Below are positions 26,131 to 34,998 of a DNA stretch of 64,000 nucleotides, piece after piece. Where the stretch lies: assembly GCF_015223355.1 (NCBI RefSeq), contig NZ_JADFFK010000021.1:62001-126000 (forward strand), given 5' to 3'. Below the pieces are notes generated by a model. That model did not search any database. It saw nothing but the letters and a program-made list of their open reading frames with translations, and was not told where the DNA came from. The DNA is from Salipiger mangrovisoli (GTDB lineage: Bacteria > Pseudomonadota > Alphaproteobacteria > Rhodobacterales > Rhodobacteraceae). Each line of letters starts with the position of its first letter. Positions within the stretch are counted from its first letter, which is position 1. The position numbers and the translations under genes are program-made.

Positions 26131-26252
26131 GCCTGCCCCGTTGAATGCCGTTCGTGCAGACCTTAGGGGATTGCGCGAACGAGCAACAGAGGCGCATTGC
26201 GCTTGATCTTAGCCGCCCGCATCCTAGGGCGGCCGCAAACACGAGGACCGAC

Positions 26253-27554
26253 ATGGCCCAGACCCTTCCGCTGACGCTTCATCTCGGGCAGACCCTGAGC
26301 TTCGCCGCCTCGCCGAGTGCCGAAGGACCGGATGCGGTCCGGCACGAGCGCACCGGCGCCCTGCTGGTCGAAGGCGGCATGATTCGCGCGGTCGGGGCGG
26401 CCGAGGCGCTGCGCGCGGCCCATCCGGGGGCCGAGGTGGTGGACCATGGCGCGGCGCTGATCGTGCCGGGCTTCGTGGATGCGCATGCGCATTACCCGCA
26501 GACCGGGATGATCGCCAGTTGGGGCAAGCGGCTGATCGACTGGCTGAACCACTACACCTTCCCCACGGAATCGCGCTTTGCCGACCGCGCCTTCGCCGAC
26601 GAGATCGCCGAGCGCTACCTCGACCTCTTGCTGGCGCATGGCACCACCTCGGTCTGCTCCTACTGCACGATCCATCCAGAGTCGGTGGAGGCGCTGTTCA
26701 GCGCCGCCGAGGCGCGCGGGATGCGGGTCTTTGCCGGCAAGACCTGCATGGACCGCGACACCGCCCCCGACTTCCTGCGTGACAGCGCGCAATCGGCCTA
26801 TGACGACAGCAAGGCCCTGCTCGAGCGCTGGCATGGTCGGGGCCGCGCCGAATACGTCATCACACCGCGCTTCTCGCCGACCTCGACGCCCGAGCAGCTG
26901 CGCGCGCTCGGCGCACTCTGGGCCGAGCACCCCGAGGTGCTGATGCAGACGCACCTTTCCGAGCAGACCGACGAGATTGCATGGGTCAAATCGCTCTACC
27001 CGCAGGCCCGCGACTACCTCGACACCTACGAGGCCTACGGGCTGCTGGGGGAACGCGGGCTCTACGGCCATGCGATCCACCTCGAGCCGCGCGAGCATGC
27101 CCGGCTCAGGGAGGTGAACGCCGCGCTGGTGCATTGCCCGACCTCGAACACCTTCATCGGCTCGGGGCTCTTCGACATGGACGGGCTGACGCGGGCCGGG
27201 ATGCGCGTGGGGCTGGCCACCGACACGGGGGGCGGCTCGTCCTTCTCCATGCTGCGCACCATGGCGGCGGCCTACGAGGTGGCGCAGCTGCGCCACCGCG
27301 CGCTGCACCCGGCAGAGCTGCTGTGGCTGGCGACGCAGGGCTCGGCGATCGCGCTGATGGCCGAGGATCGGATCGGAAACCTCGCGCCGGGGCTCGAGGC
27401 GGATTTCACCGTGCTCGACCTCGCCTCGACCCCGGCCATCGCGCAGCGCGTGGCGCAGGCCGAGGACATCTGGGAAGCGCTCTTCCCGACGATCATGATG
27501 GGCGACGACCGCGCGATCCGGGCCACCTATGTGGCAGGCCGGCGCGCGGTCTGA
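26253..27554 (+). CDS. guaD: Guanine deaminase
   Basis: A 433-residue amidohydrolase that turns guanine into xanthine. It has FVDAHAHYPQTGM (metal HxH plus the guanine-deaminase PQTGM), SYCTIHPESVEALF, MQTHLSEQTDEI, GHAIHLEP and ATDTGGGSSFSM, all in the expected order. ATG 26253 is preceded by ACGAGGACCGAC. A functional neighbour on the other strand is the 8-oxoguanine deaminase gene (28748), so this block deals with purine base breakdown. Confidence 0.93.
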   Translation: MAQTLPLTLHLGQTLSFAASPSAEGPDAVRHERTGALLVEGGMIRAVGAAEALRAAHPGAEVVDHGAALIVPGFVDAHAHYPQTGMIASWGKRLIDWLNHYTFPTESRFADRAFADEIAERYLDLLLAHGTTSVCSYCTIHPESVEALFSAAEARGMRVFAGKTCMDRDTAPDFLRDSAQSAYDDSKALLERWHGRGRAEYVITPRFSPTSTPEQLRALGALWAEHPEVLMQTHLSEQTDEIAWVKSLYPQARDYLDTYEAYGLLGERGLYGHAIHLEPREHARLREVNAALVHCPTSNTFIGSGLFDMDGLTRAGMRVGLATDTGGGSSFSMLRTMAAAYEVAQLRHRALHPAELLWLATQGSAIALMAEDRIGNLAPGLEADFTVLDLASTPAIAQRVAQAEDIWEALFPTIMMGDDRAIRATYVAGRRAV

Positions 27555-27559
27555 GAGCG

Positions 27560-28159
27560 CTACTTGCGCAGACCCATCACCAGCGTCCAGTAGCGGCCGT
27601 TCTGGGCCAGACCGAATTCGCGCAGGTCGCCGCGCGACATGGCGGCGCGGTGCGAGGGCGACTTGGCCCAGAGCTCCATGGCGCTGTCGATGCCGAGCGG
27701 GGTCATCGCGACATTCTCGGCCACTTCGCGGAAGTCGTAGCCCGCCGCCCGCGTTCGCGCGCCAACGCGGCTGCCGTCGCTGCCCACGTGGCCCATCTTG
27801 TTCATCCGCGCCATATCGTCGGAATGGGCCTGCGCCGCGCGTTGCAGTTGCGCCGAACGGGTCAGCGGCGCCAACCCCTGAGCCCGGCGCCAGCCATTGA
27901 GCGCCGCCGCTGCCTCGGCCGGCGCGGTCTGAACGACCTGCGCCGGAGCCCGGCGCAATTCATAGATGCTGGCCCCTTCGACCCGGCCCGCCGCGGCCGG
28001 TTGGCTGGCGACGGGGACAGAGGCAGGCGCAGCCCTTGGCACCGAGACCGATCCGCCGGTCTCGGAGGGAACGGCGCGTACGTCGATGCAGGCGGCAAGG
28101 GCCAGCGGCACGAAAAGCAGCGCGACGCTGCGCGGGAAGGGTCTTGGCTTGGCCGTCAT
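27560..28159 (-). CDS. CAP-domain lipoprotein (copy 1)
   Basis: A 199-residue lipoprotein: signal with lipobox LALAAC (Cys24), a proline/alanine-rich linker, then a CAP (SCP/PR1-like) domain from about residue 85. The domain has LNGWRRAQGLAPL, AAQAHSDDMARMNKMGHVGSDGS, and VAENVAMTPLG with a later SPSHRAAM, giving the His/Glu/His set of CAP proteins. Function in bacteria is unclear; envelope-localised. The domain is clearly related to the next gene, so the pair is a tandem duplication. Confidence 0.85.
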   Translation of the reverse strand: MTAKPRPFPRSVALLFVPLALAACIDVRAVPSETGGSVSVPRAAPASVPVASQPAAAGRVEGASIYELRRAPAQVVQTAPAEAAAALNGWRRAQGLAPLTRSAQLQRAAQAHSDDMARMNKMGHVGSDGSRVGARTRAAGYDFREVAENVAMTPLGIDSAMELWAKSPSHRAAMSRGDLREFGLAQNGRYWTLVMGLRK

Positions 28160-28240
28160 GAAAGTCTCCGGAACTGCGAAGTTTCCCAGAGAGATGGCGC
28201 AAGCCGCCGCCGCCGGCAAGTCGCCGGGTCCCGCGGCAGG

Positions 28241-28720
28241 CTACTTCACGCGCGCGACCACCATCGCCCAGTAGTCGCCCGAGCGCGCGATGCCGTATTC
28301 TTTCACCTGCGGCATGAGCATATGCGAAAGGTGTGGCGGCGAATTGGTCCAGATGTCCATCGCCCCGTCCAGCCCGCGCCGCGTGACCGCGATATTCTCG
28401 GCACCGCGCCGCATGTTGTAGCCGCTGCGCGTGATGCGCACGCCGAGGGTGCTGCCGTCGCTGCCGGTGTGGGTCATTTCCTGCATCCGCGCCATGTCAT
28501 TGGCATGGCCCTGCGCCACCTTCTCGAGCAGCGGAGAATGGCTCAGGGGCGCGAGCCCGTTGCGCTGGCGCAGCGCGTTGAGCTGCGCACCCGACGGATC
28601 CTCGAGGAATTGCGCCGGCTCGCCGCCGGTGTCTGTCTGGGGCAGCGGCACCACCACACAGGCGGAAAGCGCCGCCGTCAGGGCAAGCGGAAGCAGTCGG
28701 GCAAACAGGGATCGTCGCAT
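28241..28720 (-). CDS. CAP-domain lipoprotein (copy 2)
   Basis: A 159-residue lipoprotein with lipobox ALSAC (Cys21) and a CAP domain starting almost directly after it: LNALRQRNGLAPL, QGHANDMARMQEMTHTGSDGS, AENIAVTRRGLDGAM, SPPHLSHML. It lacks the long linker of copy 1. The two genes are 81 nt apart and this one comes first in transcription order, after the 8-oxoguanine deaminase gene. Confidence 0.85.
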   Translation of the reverse strand: MRRSLFARLLPLALTAALSACVVVPLPQTDTGGEPAQFLEDPSGAQLNALRQRNGLAPLSHSPLLEKVAQGHANDMARMQEMTHTGSDGSTLGVRITRSGYNMRRGAENIAVTRRGLDGAMDIWTNSPPHLSHMLMPQVKEYGIARSGDYWAMVVARVK

Positions 28721-28747
28721 CAGGGTCTCCGGATTGGGGCCTCGATC

Positions 28748-30088
28748 TCAGCCGAGTCCAGCGAGTGTTCTGGCCATTTCTTTATGCCGCGTTAACACGG
28801 CATCGATATCAACCGTGGTGATGCGCCCATCACGCACCACCTGCCGCCCCTCGACAAACAGGTGCCGCACTTTCTGCGGGCCGGCCAGCAGCAGCGCCGC
28901 CGGGTCCCAGGAGCCCGCGCTTTCCAGCCCGCTCACGTCCCAGAGCGCTAGATCCGCGCGCAGTCCCACAACCACTTGCCCGCAGTCATGCCGGCCCAGC
29001 ACGTCTGCCCCGCCGCGCGTCGCGACGCGCAGCGCCGCGCGGGCGCTCATCGCGTCGGCGCCGTTCTGCACCCGCTGGAGCAGCATCGCCTGCCGGGCTT
29101 CGCCGATCAGGCTCGCCATGTCGTTGCTCGCCGAACCATCGACACCGAGCCCCACCGGCACCCCCGCGTCGAGCATGGCGCGCACCGGCGCGATGCCCGA
29201 GCCGAGACGGCAATTCGAACAGGGACAGTGTGCGACCCCGGTTCGGGTTGCCGCGAAGAGGTCGATCTCCTGCCCATCTAGCTTGACGCAATGGGCATGC
29301 CAGACATCGGGGCCGGTCCAGCCGAGTTCTTCGGCATATTGCCCCGGACGGCAGCCAAATTTCTCCAGCGAATAGGCGACGTCCTCGTCGTTCTCGGCAA
29401 GATGCGTGTGCATCATCACACCCTTGTCACGGGCGAGGATGGCGCTGTCGCGCATCAGCTCCCGGCTCACGGAGAAGGGCGAGCAAGGCGCCACGCCGAC
29501 GCGCACCATCGCGCCCTCCGACGGGTCGTGGAAGGTGTCGATCACCCGGATGCAATCCTCGAGGATGGCCGCCTCGTTCTCGACCAGCGAGTCCGGCGGC
29601 AGGCCGCCCTTGCTGACGCCGATGCTCATGCTGCCGCGCGTCGCATGGAAGCGCACGCCGAGGTCCTGCGCCGCAGCGATGCTGTCATCGAGCCGTGCGC
29701 CGTTGGGATAGAGATAGAGGTGGTCCGAACTGAGCGTGCAGCCCGAAAGCGCCAGCTCTGCCAGCCCGATTTGTGCCGAAACGTAGAATTCCTCGGGACC
29801 GAAGCGCTGCCAGATCGGATAGAGCGTCTGGAGCCAGCCGAAGAGCAGCGCATCTTGTCCGCCCGGCACCGCCTTGGTCAGCCCCTGATAGAGGTGGTGG
29901 TGGGTGTTCACGAGACCCGGCGTAACCACGCAATGGCGGGCATCGACGATCTCGCCGGTGGTTTCGAGCCGCGGCCCGATGGCGGCAATCACCCCGTCGC
30001 GCAGCAGGATATCGGTATCCGCAAGCTCGGTCCCGGCATCGTCCATGGTCAGCACGGTGCGCGCGTTGCGGATCAGGATTTCGCTCAT
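28748..30088 (-). CDS. 8-oxoguanine deaminase (TrzN/AtzA-like amidohydrolase)
   Basis: A 446-residue amidohydrolase. Motifs: NTHHHLYQGLTKAVPG (metal HxH), LYPNGARLDDSI, HTHLAENDEDVAYSLEKFG, WHAHCVKLDGQE and GLGVDGSASND (last metal Asp). This set is typical of the 8-oxoguanine deaminases, close relatives of hydroxyatrazine-type enzymes; they produce urate from 8-oxoguanine. I chose ATG 30088, which starts SEILIRNARTVLTMDD. A role in purine salvage fits the nearby guanine deaminase; substrate assignment is by motif only. Confidence 0.82.
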   Translation of the reverse strand: MSEILIRNARTVLTMDDAGTELADTDILLRDGVIAAIGPRLETTGEIVDARHCVVTPGLVNTHHHLYQGLTKAVPGGQDALLFGWLQTLYPIWQRFGPEEFYVSAQIGLAELALSGCTLSSDHLYLYPNGARLDDSIAAAQDLGVRFHATRGSMSIGVSKGGLPPDSLVENEAAILEDCIRVIDTFHDPSEGAMVRVGVAPCSPFSVSRELMRDSAILARDKGVMMHTHLAENDEDVAYSLEKFGCRPGQYAEELGWTGPDVWHAHCVKLDGQEIDLFAATRTGVAHCPCSNCRLGSGIAPVRAMLDAGVPVGLGVDGSASNDMASLIGEARQAMLLQRVQNGADAMSARAALRVATRGGADVLGRHDCGQVVVGLRADLALWDVSGLESAGSWDPAALLLAGPQKVRHLFVEGRQVVRDGRITTVDIDAVLTRHKEMARTLAGLG

Positions 30089-30197
30089 CTCGGGGCTCCT
30101 CGGGTGTGGGCTTTCACCCTGCCCCGACAAGAGCGCGAAGAAAAGTCCGCCGCCACGTGAGGCTGTTTCGGAATTTGCCGAAGAATGAGCGCAGCCC

Positions 30198-31010
30198 TCA
30201 GCCGTTCAGCAGTTCCAGCGCCGCGGCGTGGATCTCGGCACTGGCAGCGGCGAGCACCTGACCGCCCTCGTGCGCCTTACCTCCCTGCCAATCGGTCACG
30301 ACACCGCCCGCCGCCTCGATCACGGCGATCGGTGCCTGCACGTCGTAGGCCTGCAATCCGGCCTCGATCACAAGGTCGATCTGTCCCGCCGCCAGCAAGG
30401 CATAGGCATAGCAGTCCATACCATAGCGGGTCAGACGGGCCTGGGCCGCCACCCGCCGGAAGGCCGCGCGCTCGGCCTCGGTGCCGACTTCGGGGAAGGT
30501 GGTGAAGAGGATTGCCTCGGACAGCGGACGCGCGGGGCGCACGCCCAGGGCACGGCTGCCCAGCGGGCCCGACCATTGCGCCCGCCCGAGCCCACCCTCG
30601 AAACGTTCGGAGGTATAGGGCTGGTCGATCACGCCCAGCACCGGGCCCGCGGCATCCGACAGGGCGATCAGCACGCCCCAGGTCGGCGTGCCCGACAGGA
30701 AACCGCGCGTGCCGTCGATCGGGTCGAGCACCCAGGTCAGCCCGCTGTCGCCTGCTTCGGAGCCGTATTCCTCGCCAAGGATCGCATCCATGGGACGGCG
30801 GACGGCAAGCACCTCGCGCATGGCCTTCTCGGCGGCGCGGTCGGCGATGGTGACGGGATCGAACCCTTCGGAGAGCTTGTTGTCCGCACCAAGCCCCTCG
30901 GCACGGAAATGCGGAAGGATCGCGGCGCGCGCCGCCTCGGCCATCTCGCCGGCGGTCCGCCAGAGCTCGGCGGCCAGTTCTGCGGAAATGTCTACGGAAG
31001 TTTCTGCCAT
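30198..31010 (-). CDS. hisN: Histidinol-phosphatase, inositol monophosphatase family
   Basis: A 270-residue Mg-dependent phosphatase. It shows GEEYGSEAG (metal Glu), WVLDPIDGTRGFLSGTPTWGVLIAL (the DPIDGT motif plus the HisN-like GF) and YDVQAPIAVIEAAGG near the C terminus. HisN of this type removes phosphate from L-histidinol phosphate in histidine synthesis. Inositol-1-phosphatase or a related activity cannot be excluded from sequence alone. It is followed upstream in the same direction by the XRE regulator gene. Confidence 0.85.
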   Translation of the reverse strand: MAETSVDISAELAAELWRTAGEMAEAARAAILPHFRAEGLGADNKLSEGFDPVTIADRAAEKAMREVLAVRRPMDAILGEEYGSEAGDSGLTWVLDPIDGTRGFLSGTPTWGVLIALSDAAGPVLGVIDQPYTSERFEGGLGRAQWSGPLGSRALGVRPARPLSEAILFTTFPEVGTEAERAAFRRVAAQARLTRYGMDCYAYALLAAGQIDLVIEAGLQAYDVQAPIAVIEAAGGVVTDWQGGKAHEGGQVLAAASAEIHAAALELLNG

Positions 31011-31068
31011 GACGGCCCCCTGCTGCGCGGTACCTATCGGATCCAGCTAACGCAGGGGGCGTTCAGGC

Positions 31069-31455
31069 TCAAGCGACGTCGGACAGGACGCGCGCCAGTT
31101 CGAACAGGCGGCGGCGCTGGTTTTCCGGGATCGCGTAGTAGGAGCGCACGAGATCGAGCGCCTCTTTGTCGCCAAGAATGTCGGTCGGCATGGCCGGGCT
31201 GGCGGGCGCCGCCGCCGTCTCCTCGGCCTGCTGATCGCTCTCAATCCCCTCGAAGAAGAAGCTTACCGGCACCTCCAGCGCATCGGCGATATCCCACAGG
31301 CGGGAGGCGCTGACACGGTTCGCGCCGGTCTCGTACTTTTGGATCTGCTGAAACTTGATACCGACGTGTTCTGCGAGTTGCTGCTGCGTCATTCCGACAA
31401 GCCAGCGGCGGTGACGAATGCGTTTACCCACATGTACGTCCACGGGATGCGTCAT
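31069..31455 (-). CDS. XRE family transcriptional regulator
   Basis: A 128-residue protein with a Cro/C1-type HTH at residues 12-65 (GMTQQQLAEHVGIKFQQIQKYETGANRV) and a C-terminal acidic/alanine-rich part with DLVRSYYAIPENQRRRLFELARVL. This two-part layout is very common in alphaproteobacteria for small XRE regulators, target unknown. It is followed after 58 nt by hisN. About 300 nt to the next (divergent) gene hold both promoters. Confidence 0.85.
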   Translation of the reverse strand: MTHPVDVHVGKRIRHRRWLVGMTQQQLAEHVGIKFQQIQKYETGANRVSASRLWDIADALEVPVSFFFEGIESDQQAEETAAAPASPAMPTDILGDKEALDLVRSYYAIPENQRRRLFELARVLSDVA

Positions 31456-31754
31456 CGTAGTTTCCTTTCACTCGCCCTGCGAAAAACCAGAGCACCAACA
31501 AAAAAATCCGCCCGCTCACAGCAGCGGCCGGAGCCACACTTATAAGGTGAGCAAAAACTACCGTGCTTCCCCGCCTCGGATCAAGAGAGTTGCGCCGCGA
31601 ACGATGAGCAGGGTTAATGGGTTGCTCCCGTGGGTTGTAAATCCAAACAATGACTTAACGTCGCTTTCCGGGCTTTCATATTTTTGCCAAGATCTTCGGA
31701 CGACAGCGCTTTATTTGGGCAGCCCAGTGCAAAACCTATACCGAGGGATATACA
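31456..31754. other. Divergent promoter region between XRE regulator and quinone oxidoreductase
   Basis: About 300 nt, AT-richer than the flanks. No gene is visible. The quinone oxidoreductase start has GAGGGATATACA upstream, giving a good ribosome-binding site. I see no strong palindrome. Confidence 0.4.
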
Positions 31755-32720
31755 ATGCTAGCCTATCGGATTGACTCGCCCGGCACGTTTCCGAATCTCA
31801 TCGAGGCGTCCATCCCGCAGCCCGGAGCCGGGCAGATTCGGCTTCGGATCGAAGCCTGCGGACTCAACTTTGCCGATCTTCTGATGATCGAGGGGCGCTA
31901 TCAGGACACGCCGACACCCCCCTTCACCCTCGGTATGGAGGTCGCCGGCGTGGTCGATGCGGTGGGTCCGGGGGTCACGGACCGGCAGCCCGGAGAGCGT
32001 GTGGCGCTTTTCGGTGGCCAGGGCGGCCTCGCGGAATACGGCGTGTTCGACGCCGCCCGCGCCGTGCCCCTGCCGGGCAGCATGTCGAGCACCGTGGCCG
32101 CCGGTTTCCAGATTGCTTATGGGACCAGCCACCTTGCCCTGGATCACCGCGCCCGGCTCGCGCCCGGCGAAACGCTGCTCGTGCTCGGTGCCGCGGGTGG
32201 CGTCGGCCTCACCGCGGTGGAGATCGGCAAGCTGATGGGCGCGCGGGTGATCGCCTGCGCCCGCGGGCCGGAAAAGCTCGAGATCGCACGCCGCGCCGGC
32301 GCGGATCACCTCATCGACGCGACAGATGCCGACATCCGCGCCGCGGTGAAGGCGCTCGGCGGTGCCGACGTGGTCTATGACGCGGTGGGCGGCGACCAGT
32401 TCGAGGCCGCCTTCCGCGCCTGCAACCCCGAGGCGCGGCTTCTGACCATCGGCTTTGCCAGCGGCAGCGTGCCGCAGATCAAGGCCAATCACCTGCTGGT
32501 CAAGAACCTCACGGTCATGGGGCTCTACTGGGGCGGTTACCTGAAGTTCCGCCCCGAGGCGCTGACCGGCTCACTGGCGCAACTCTTTGCCTGGCACGCG
32601 GAAGGCAAGCTGCACCCGCATGTCAGCCAGGTACTTCCCCTCGCGCGGGTCGCGGACGGGCTGGAGCTGCTCCGCAGCCGCGCCTCGACCGGCAAGGTCG
32701 TGATCGAGATCCCCGGCTAG
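31755..32720 (+). CDS. NADPH:quinone oxidoreductase family protein
   Basis: A 321-residue zinc-independent medium-chain dehydrogenase/reductase. It has CGLNFADLLMIEGRY near residue 40, PFTLGMEVAGVV, GERVALFGGQGGLAEY, VLGAAGGVGLTAVEIGKLMGA (NADP-binding, residues about 140-160) and VYDAVGGD. It probably reduces quinones or enones. Convergent with the LysR gene, with only 4 nt between the stops. Confidence 0.9.
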   Translation: MLAYRIDSPGTFPNLIEASIPQPGAGQIRLRIEACGLNFADLLMIEGRYQDTPTPPFTLGMEVAGVVDAVGPGVTDRQPGERVALFGGQGGLAEYGVFDAARAVPLPGSMSSTVAAGFQIAYGTSHLALDHRARLAPGETLLVLGAAGGVGLTAVEIGKLMGARVIACARGPEKLEIARRAGADHLIDATDADIRAAVKALGGADVVYDAVGGDQFEAAFRACNPEARLLTIGFASGSVPQIKANHLLVKNLTVMGLYWGGYLKFRPEALTGSLAQLFAWHAEGKLHPHVSQVLPLARVADGLELLRSRASTGKVVIEIPG

Positions 32721-32724
32721 GGCC

Positions 32725-33597
32725 TCATTCGGCCGCCAACTCTGGCCTGCGGCGCAGCGCGCAGAACTCGCTGCGCAGCATCTCCAGCATCGGCTCGATG
32801 ATCTGCGGCTTTGCACCCGAGCTGTAGAGGCAGATTTTCTGCATCCCGAGGTCGGGCAGCACGCCCAGCGGGATCACCTCGAAATGCTGCGGTGCATGGC
32901 CCTCGAGGATCGGCGTCACCGCCAGGTCGGCCGAGACCGAGACCTCGATGGTGCGGTCCATCTCGGAATCCACCGCCAGTTCCCAGTCGAGCCCCGCGCG
33001 TTCCATCAGCGCGATCGCCACCGGCCGGAACCCGCAGCGGCGCGAGAAGGCGATGCGCAGCGGCTTGCTGCGCCACGCCGTCCCGCCCGGCGCGCCGAAC
33101 CAGCGCAGCGGCACCTCCAACAGCGCCTCGCCACGCTCTCCTGCTTCGCTTTCCGTGGTCAGGATCACGTCGATCGCCCCGCGCGCGAACTGCTCTTTCA
33201 GATCCGACGTGTAAGAGCTGATCAGCTGCACCCGCACCCTGGGGTAATCCCGCTGCATGCGCTTCATGATGCGCGGGATCACCGGGTAGACGATGTCATG
33301 CGGCACGCCGAGCACGATCTCGCCCTCCCAGTCCTGCCGGGTCAGCCGCGCGTAGATTTCGTCGTTCATCTCGACCATGCGGCGGGCGTATTTGAGCAGC
33401 TGCTCGCCCGCCGGGGTGAGCGCCACGCCGCGGCCCGAACGGTCGAGCAGCGCCAGCCCCAGCATCTCTTCCAGCCGCTTGAGCTGCATCGAGACCGCCG
33501 ATTGCGTCAGGTTCAGGAAGCCGGCGGCGCGGGTTACGCCGCCAGCATCGGCCACCGCCACGAAGGAGCGCAAGGTGGTCAGGTCGAGATTTCGCAT
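32725..33597 (-). CDS. LysR family transcriptional regulator
   Basis: A 290-residue LysR-type regulator. The winged HTH is at residues 4-62 (LTTLRSFVAVADAGGVTRAAGFLNLTQSAVSMQLKRL written in two parts: LTTLRSFVAVADAGG and AAGFLNLTQSAVSMQLK). The C-terminal effector domain has VLGVPHDIVYPVIPRIM and ISSYTSDLKEQFARG. Targets are unknown. A DUF1127 gene is divergently placed 126 nt away and may be its neighbour target. Confidence 0.9.
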   Translation of the reverse strand: MRNLDLTTLRSFVAVADAGGVTRAAGFLNLTQSAVSMQLKRLEEMLGLALLDRSGRGVALTPAGEQLLKYARRMVEMNDEIYARLTRQDWEGEIVLGVPHDIVYPVIPRIMKRMQRDYPRVRVQLISSYTSDLKEQFARGAIDVILTTESEAGERGEALLEVPLRWFGAPGGTAWRSKPLRIAFSRRCGFRPVAIALMERAGLDWELAVDSEMDRTIEVSVSADLAVTPILEGHAPQHFEVIPLGVLPDLGMQKICLYSSGAKPQIIEPMLEMLRSEFCALRRRPELAAE

Positions 33598-33723
33598 ACA
33601 TCAAGCTCCGTGATGAATCGCTTCAGGAACATTCGTTTTACAGATTTCCTTCGCGGCAGCATAACCCATCACACAGAACCATGGAAACACCGAGATACAT
33701 CAGCATATGTGAAGGATACCCTC

Positions 33724-33939
33724 ATGCCCCGTGATATCGCCCTGCCCCGCGCCCGCGTCGTCCGACGCAGAACCCCGCTGCTGTCCCGTCTTGCCGGTCT
33801 CTTCGCCGTTGCCCGGCAGCGGCGCAAGCTGGCGGACCTTGACGACCACCTGCTGCGCGACCTTGGCCTGACCAAAGCCGAGGCAATCGACGAGGCGCGA
33901 CGCGGATTCTGGGACGCGCCGAACCATTGGCGGCTCTGA
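33724..33939 (+). CDS. DUF1127 small protein
   Basis: A 71-residue protein with a basic N terminus and the DUF1127 core: RQRRKLADLDDHLLRDLGLTKAEA, then EARRGFWDAP. DUF1127 proteins are short, Arg-rich and widespread in alphaproteobacteria; some act in RNA-related phosphate and carbon regulation. It is divergent from a LysR gene. Start ATG 33724 lies after AAGGATACCCTC, a good ribosome-binding site. Confidence 0.85.
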   Translation: MPRDIALPRARVVRRRTPLLSRLAGLFAVARQRRKLADLDDHLLRDLGLTKAEAIDEARRGFWDAPNHWRL

Positions 33940-34172
33940 GCCCTGGCAACCAAGTTCCTTACTCCGCTTCCCTTTTCGGGCCGCTCCCCCATCTGGCCCG
34001 CACGGCCCTCTCCGGCGACCGCGCGTGACGGCGCAAGCGGAGAGGGCAATTTTAGTTCTAAAACAGTCTCTTTTGCATCCCACCCGTCTTGAAATAAGCA
34101 CAAGCGCTGCCAATATCGGATCGGAACAGTTATCTTCAGGCTGCACATTTTCAACTCGGAGGACACGACCCG

Positions 34173-34916
34173 ATGGCAGACTTCAACACAATCCGGACCC
34201 ACGGCGCGGCCGGCGCACGCGCGGCCCAGATTGACGCGGGGCTCCGCGCGCACATGAACAAGGTCTACGCGACCATGTCCGTGGGCATGCTGCTGACCTT
34301 CGCAGTCGCCTGGGCCGTGGGTTCCACCCCCGAACTTCTGGCCGTGTTCCGCGACCCGATGACCCTCAAGCCGAACATTCTCGGCTGGATCGCCATGTTC
34401 GCCCCGCTGATCATGGTCTTCGCCTTCGGTGCGGCGCTCAACCGCATGTCCGCCGCCGGCGCGCAGCTGTTCTTCTACGCCTTCGCGGCGGTGATGGGCC
34501 TGTCGTTGAGCTGGATCTTCGTGGCCTTCACCGGCTTCTCGATCGCCCAGGTCTTCCTGGTGACCGCGATCGCCTTCGCCGGGCTGTCGCTCTGGGGCTA
34601 CACCACGAAGAAGGACATCTCGGGCTGGGGCTCTTTCCTCATCATGGGCGTCATCGGCATCCTCGTGGCGTCGATCATCAACATCTTCCTGGCGTCGCCG
34701 GCGATCTACTTCGCCATCTCGATCCTGGGCGTCCTGATCTTCGCGGGCCTGACCGCCTATGACACGCAGAACATCAAGAACACCTACATCCAGCACGCCG
34801 CCCACGGCGACAGCGAGTGGCTCGCCAAGTCTGCCATCGTCGGCGCGCTGAACCTCTACATGGACTTCATCAACATGTTCATGTTCCTGCTGCAGCTGAT
34901 GGGCAACCGCGAGTAA
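34173..34916 (+). CDS. Bax inhibitor-1/YccA family membrane protein
   Basis: A 247-residue protein with seven hydrophobic helices. Motifs include LRAHMNKVYATMSVGMLLTF at the start of the first helix, GYTTKKDISGWGSFLIMG, and AGLTAYDTQNIK with the final ALNLYMDFINMFMFLLQLMG. This is the BI-1/YccA (TMBIM) family of putative Ca2+/H+ leak channels. It is monocistronic with CGGAGG upstream and a strong terminator downstream. Confidence 0.93.
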   Translation: MADFNTIRTHGAAGARAAQIDAGLRAHMNKVYATMSVGMLLTFAVAWAVGSTPELLAVFRDPMTLKPNILGWIAMFAPLIMVFAFGAALNRMSAAGAQLFFYAFAAVMGLSLSWIFVAFTGFSIAQVFLVTAIAFAGLSLWGYTTKKDISGWGSFLIMGVIGILVASIINIFLASPAIYFAISILGVLIFAGLTAYDTQNIKNTYIQHAAHGDSEWLAKSAIVGALNLYMDFINMFMFLLQLMGNRE

Positions 34917-34941
34917 TCGCGCCGCCGTCACCGGCTTCCCG

Positions 34942-34980
34942 GCCCCGCCTGACCTCAGTGTTTGGCGGGGCTTTTCTTTT
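34942..34980 (+). terminator. Rho-independent terminator after the BI-1 gene
   Basis: An 8-bp stem (GCCCCGCC / GGCGGGGC) with a 14-nt loop, followed by TTTTCTTTT. Confidence 0.92.
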
Positions 34981-34998
34981 CCGGGCTGTCGTGACGAC

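Noticed and set aside
26131-26252. M-box or other riboswitch before mgtE
   Set aside because: I looked for the paired stems of an M-box in the 120 nt upstream and saw no fitting structure.
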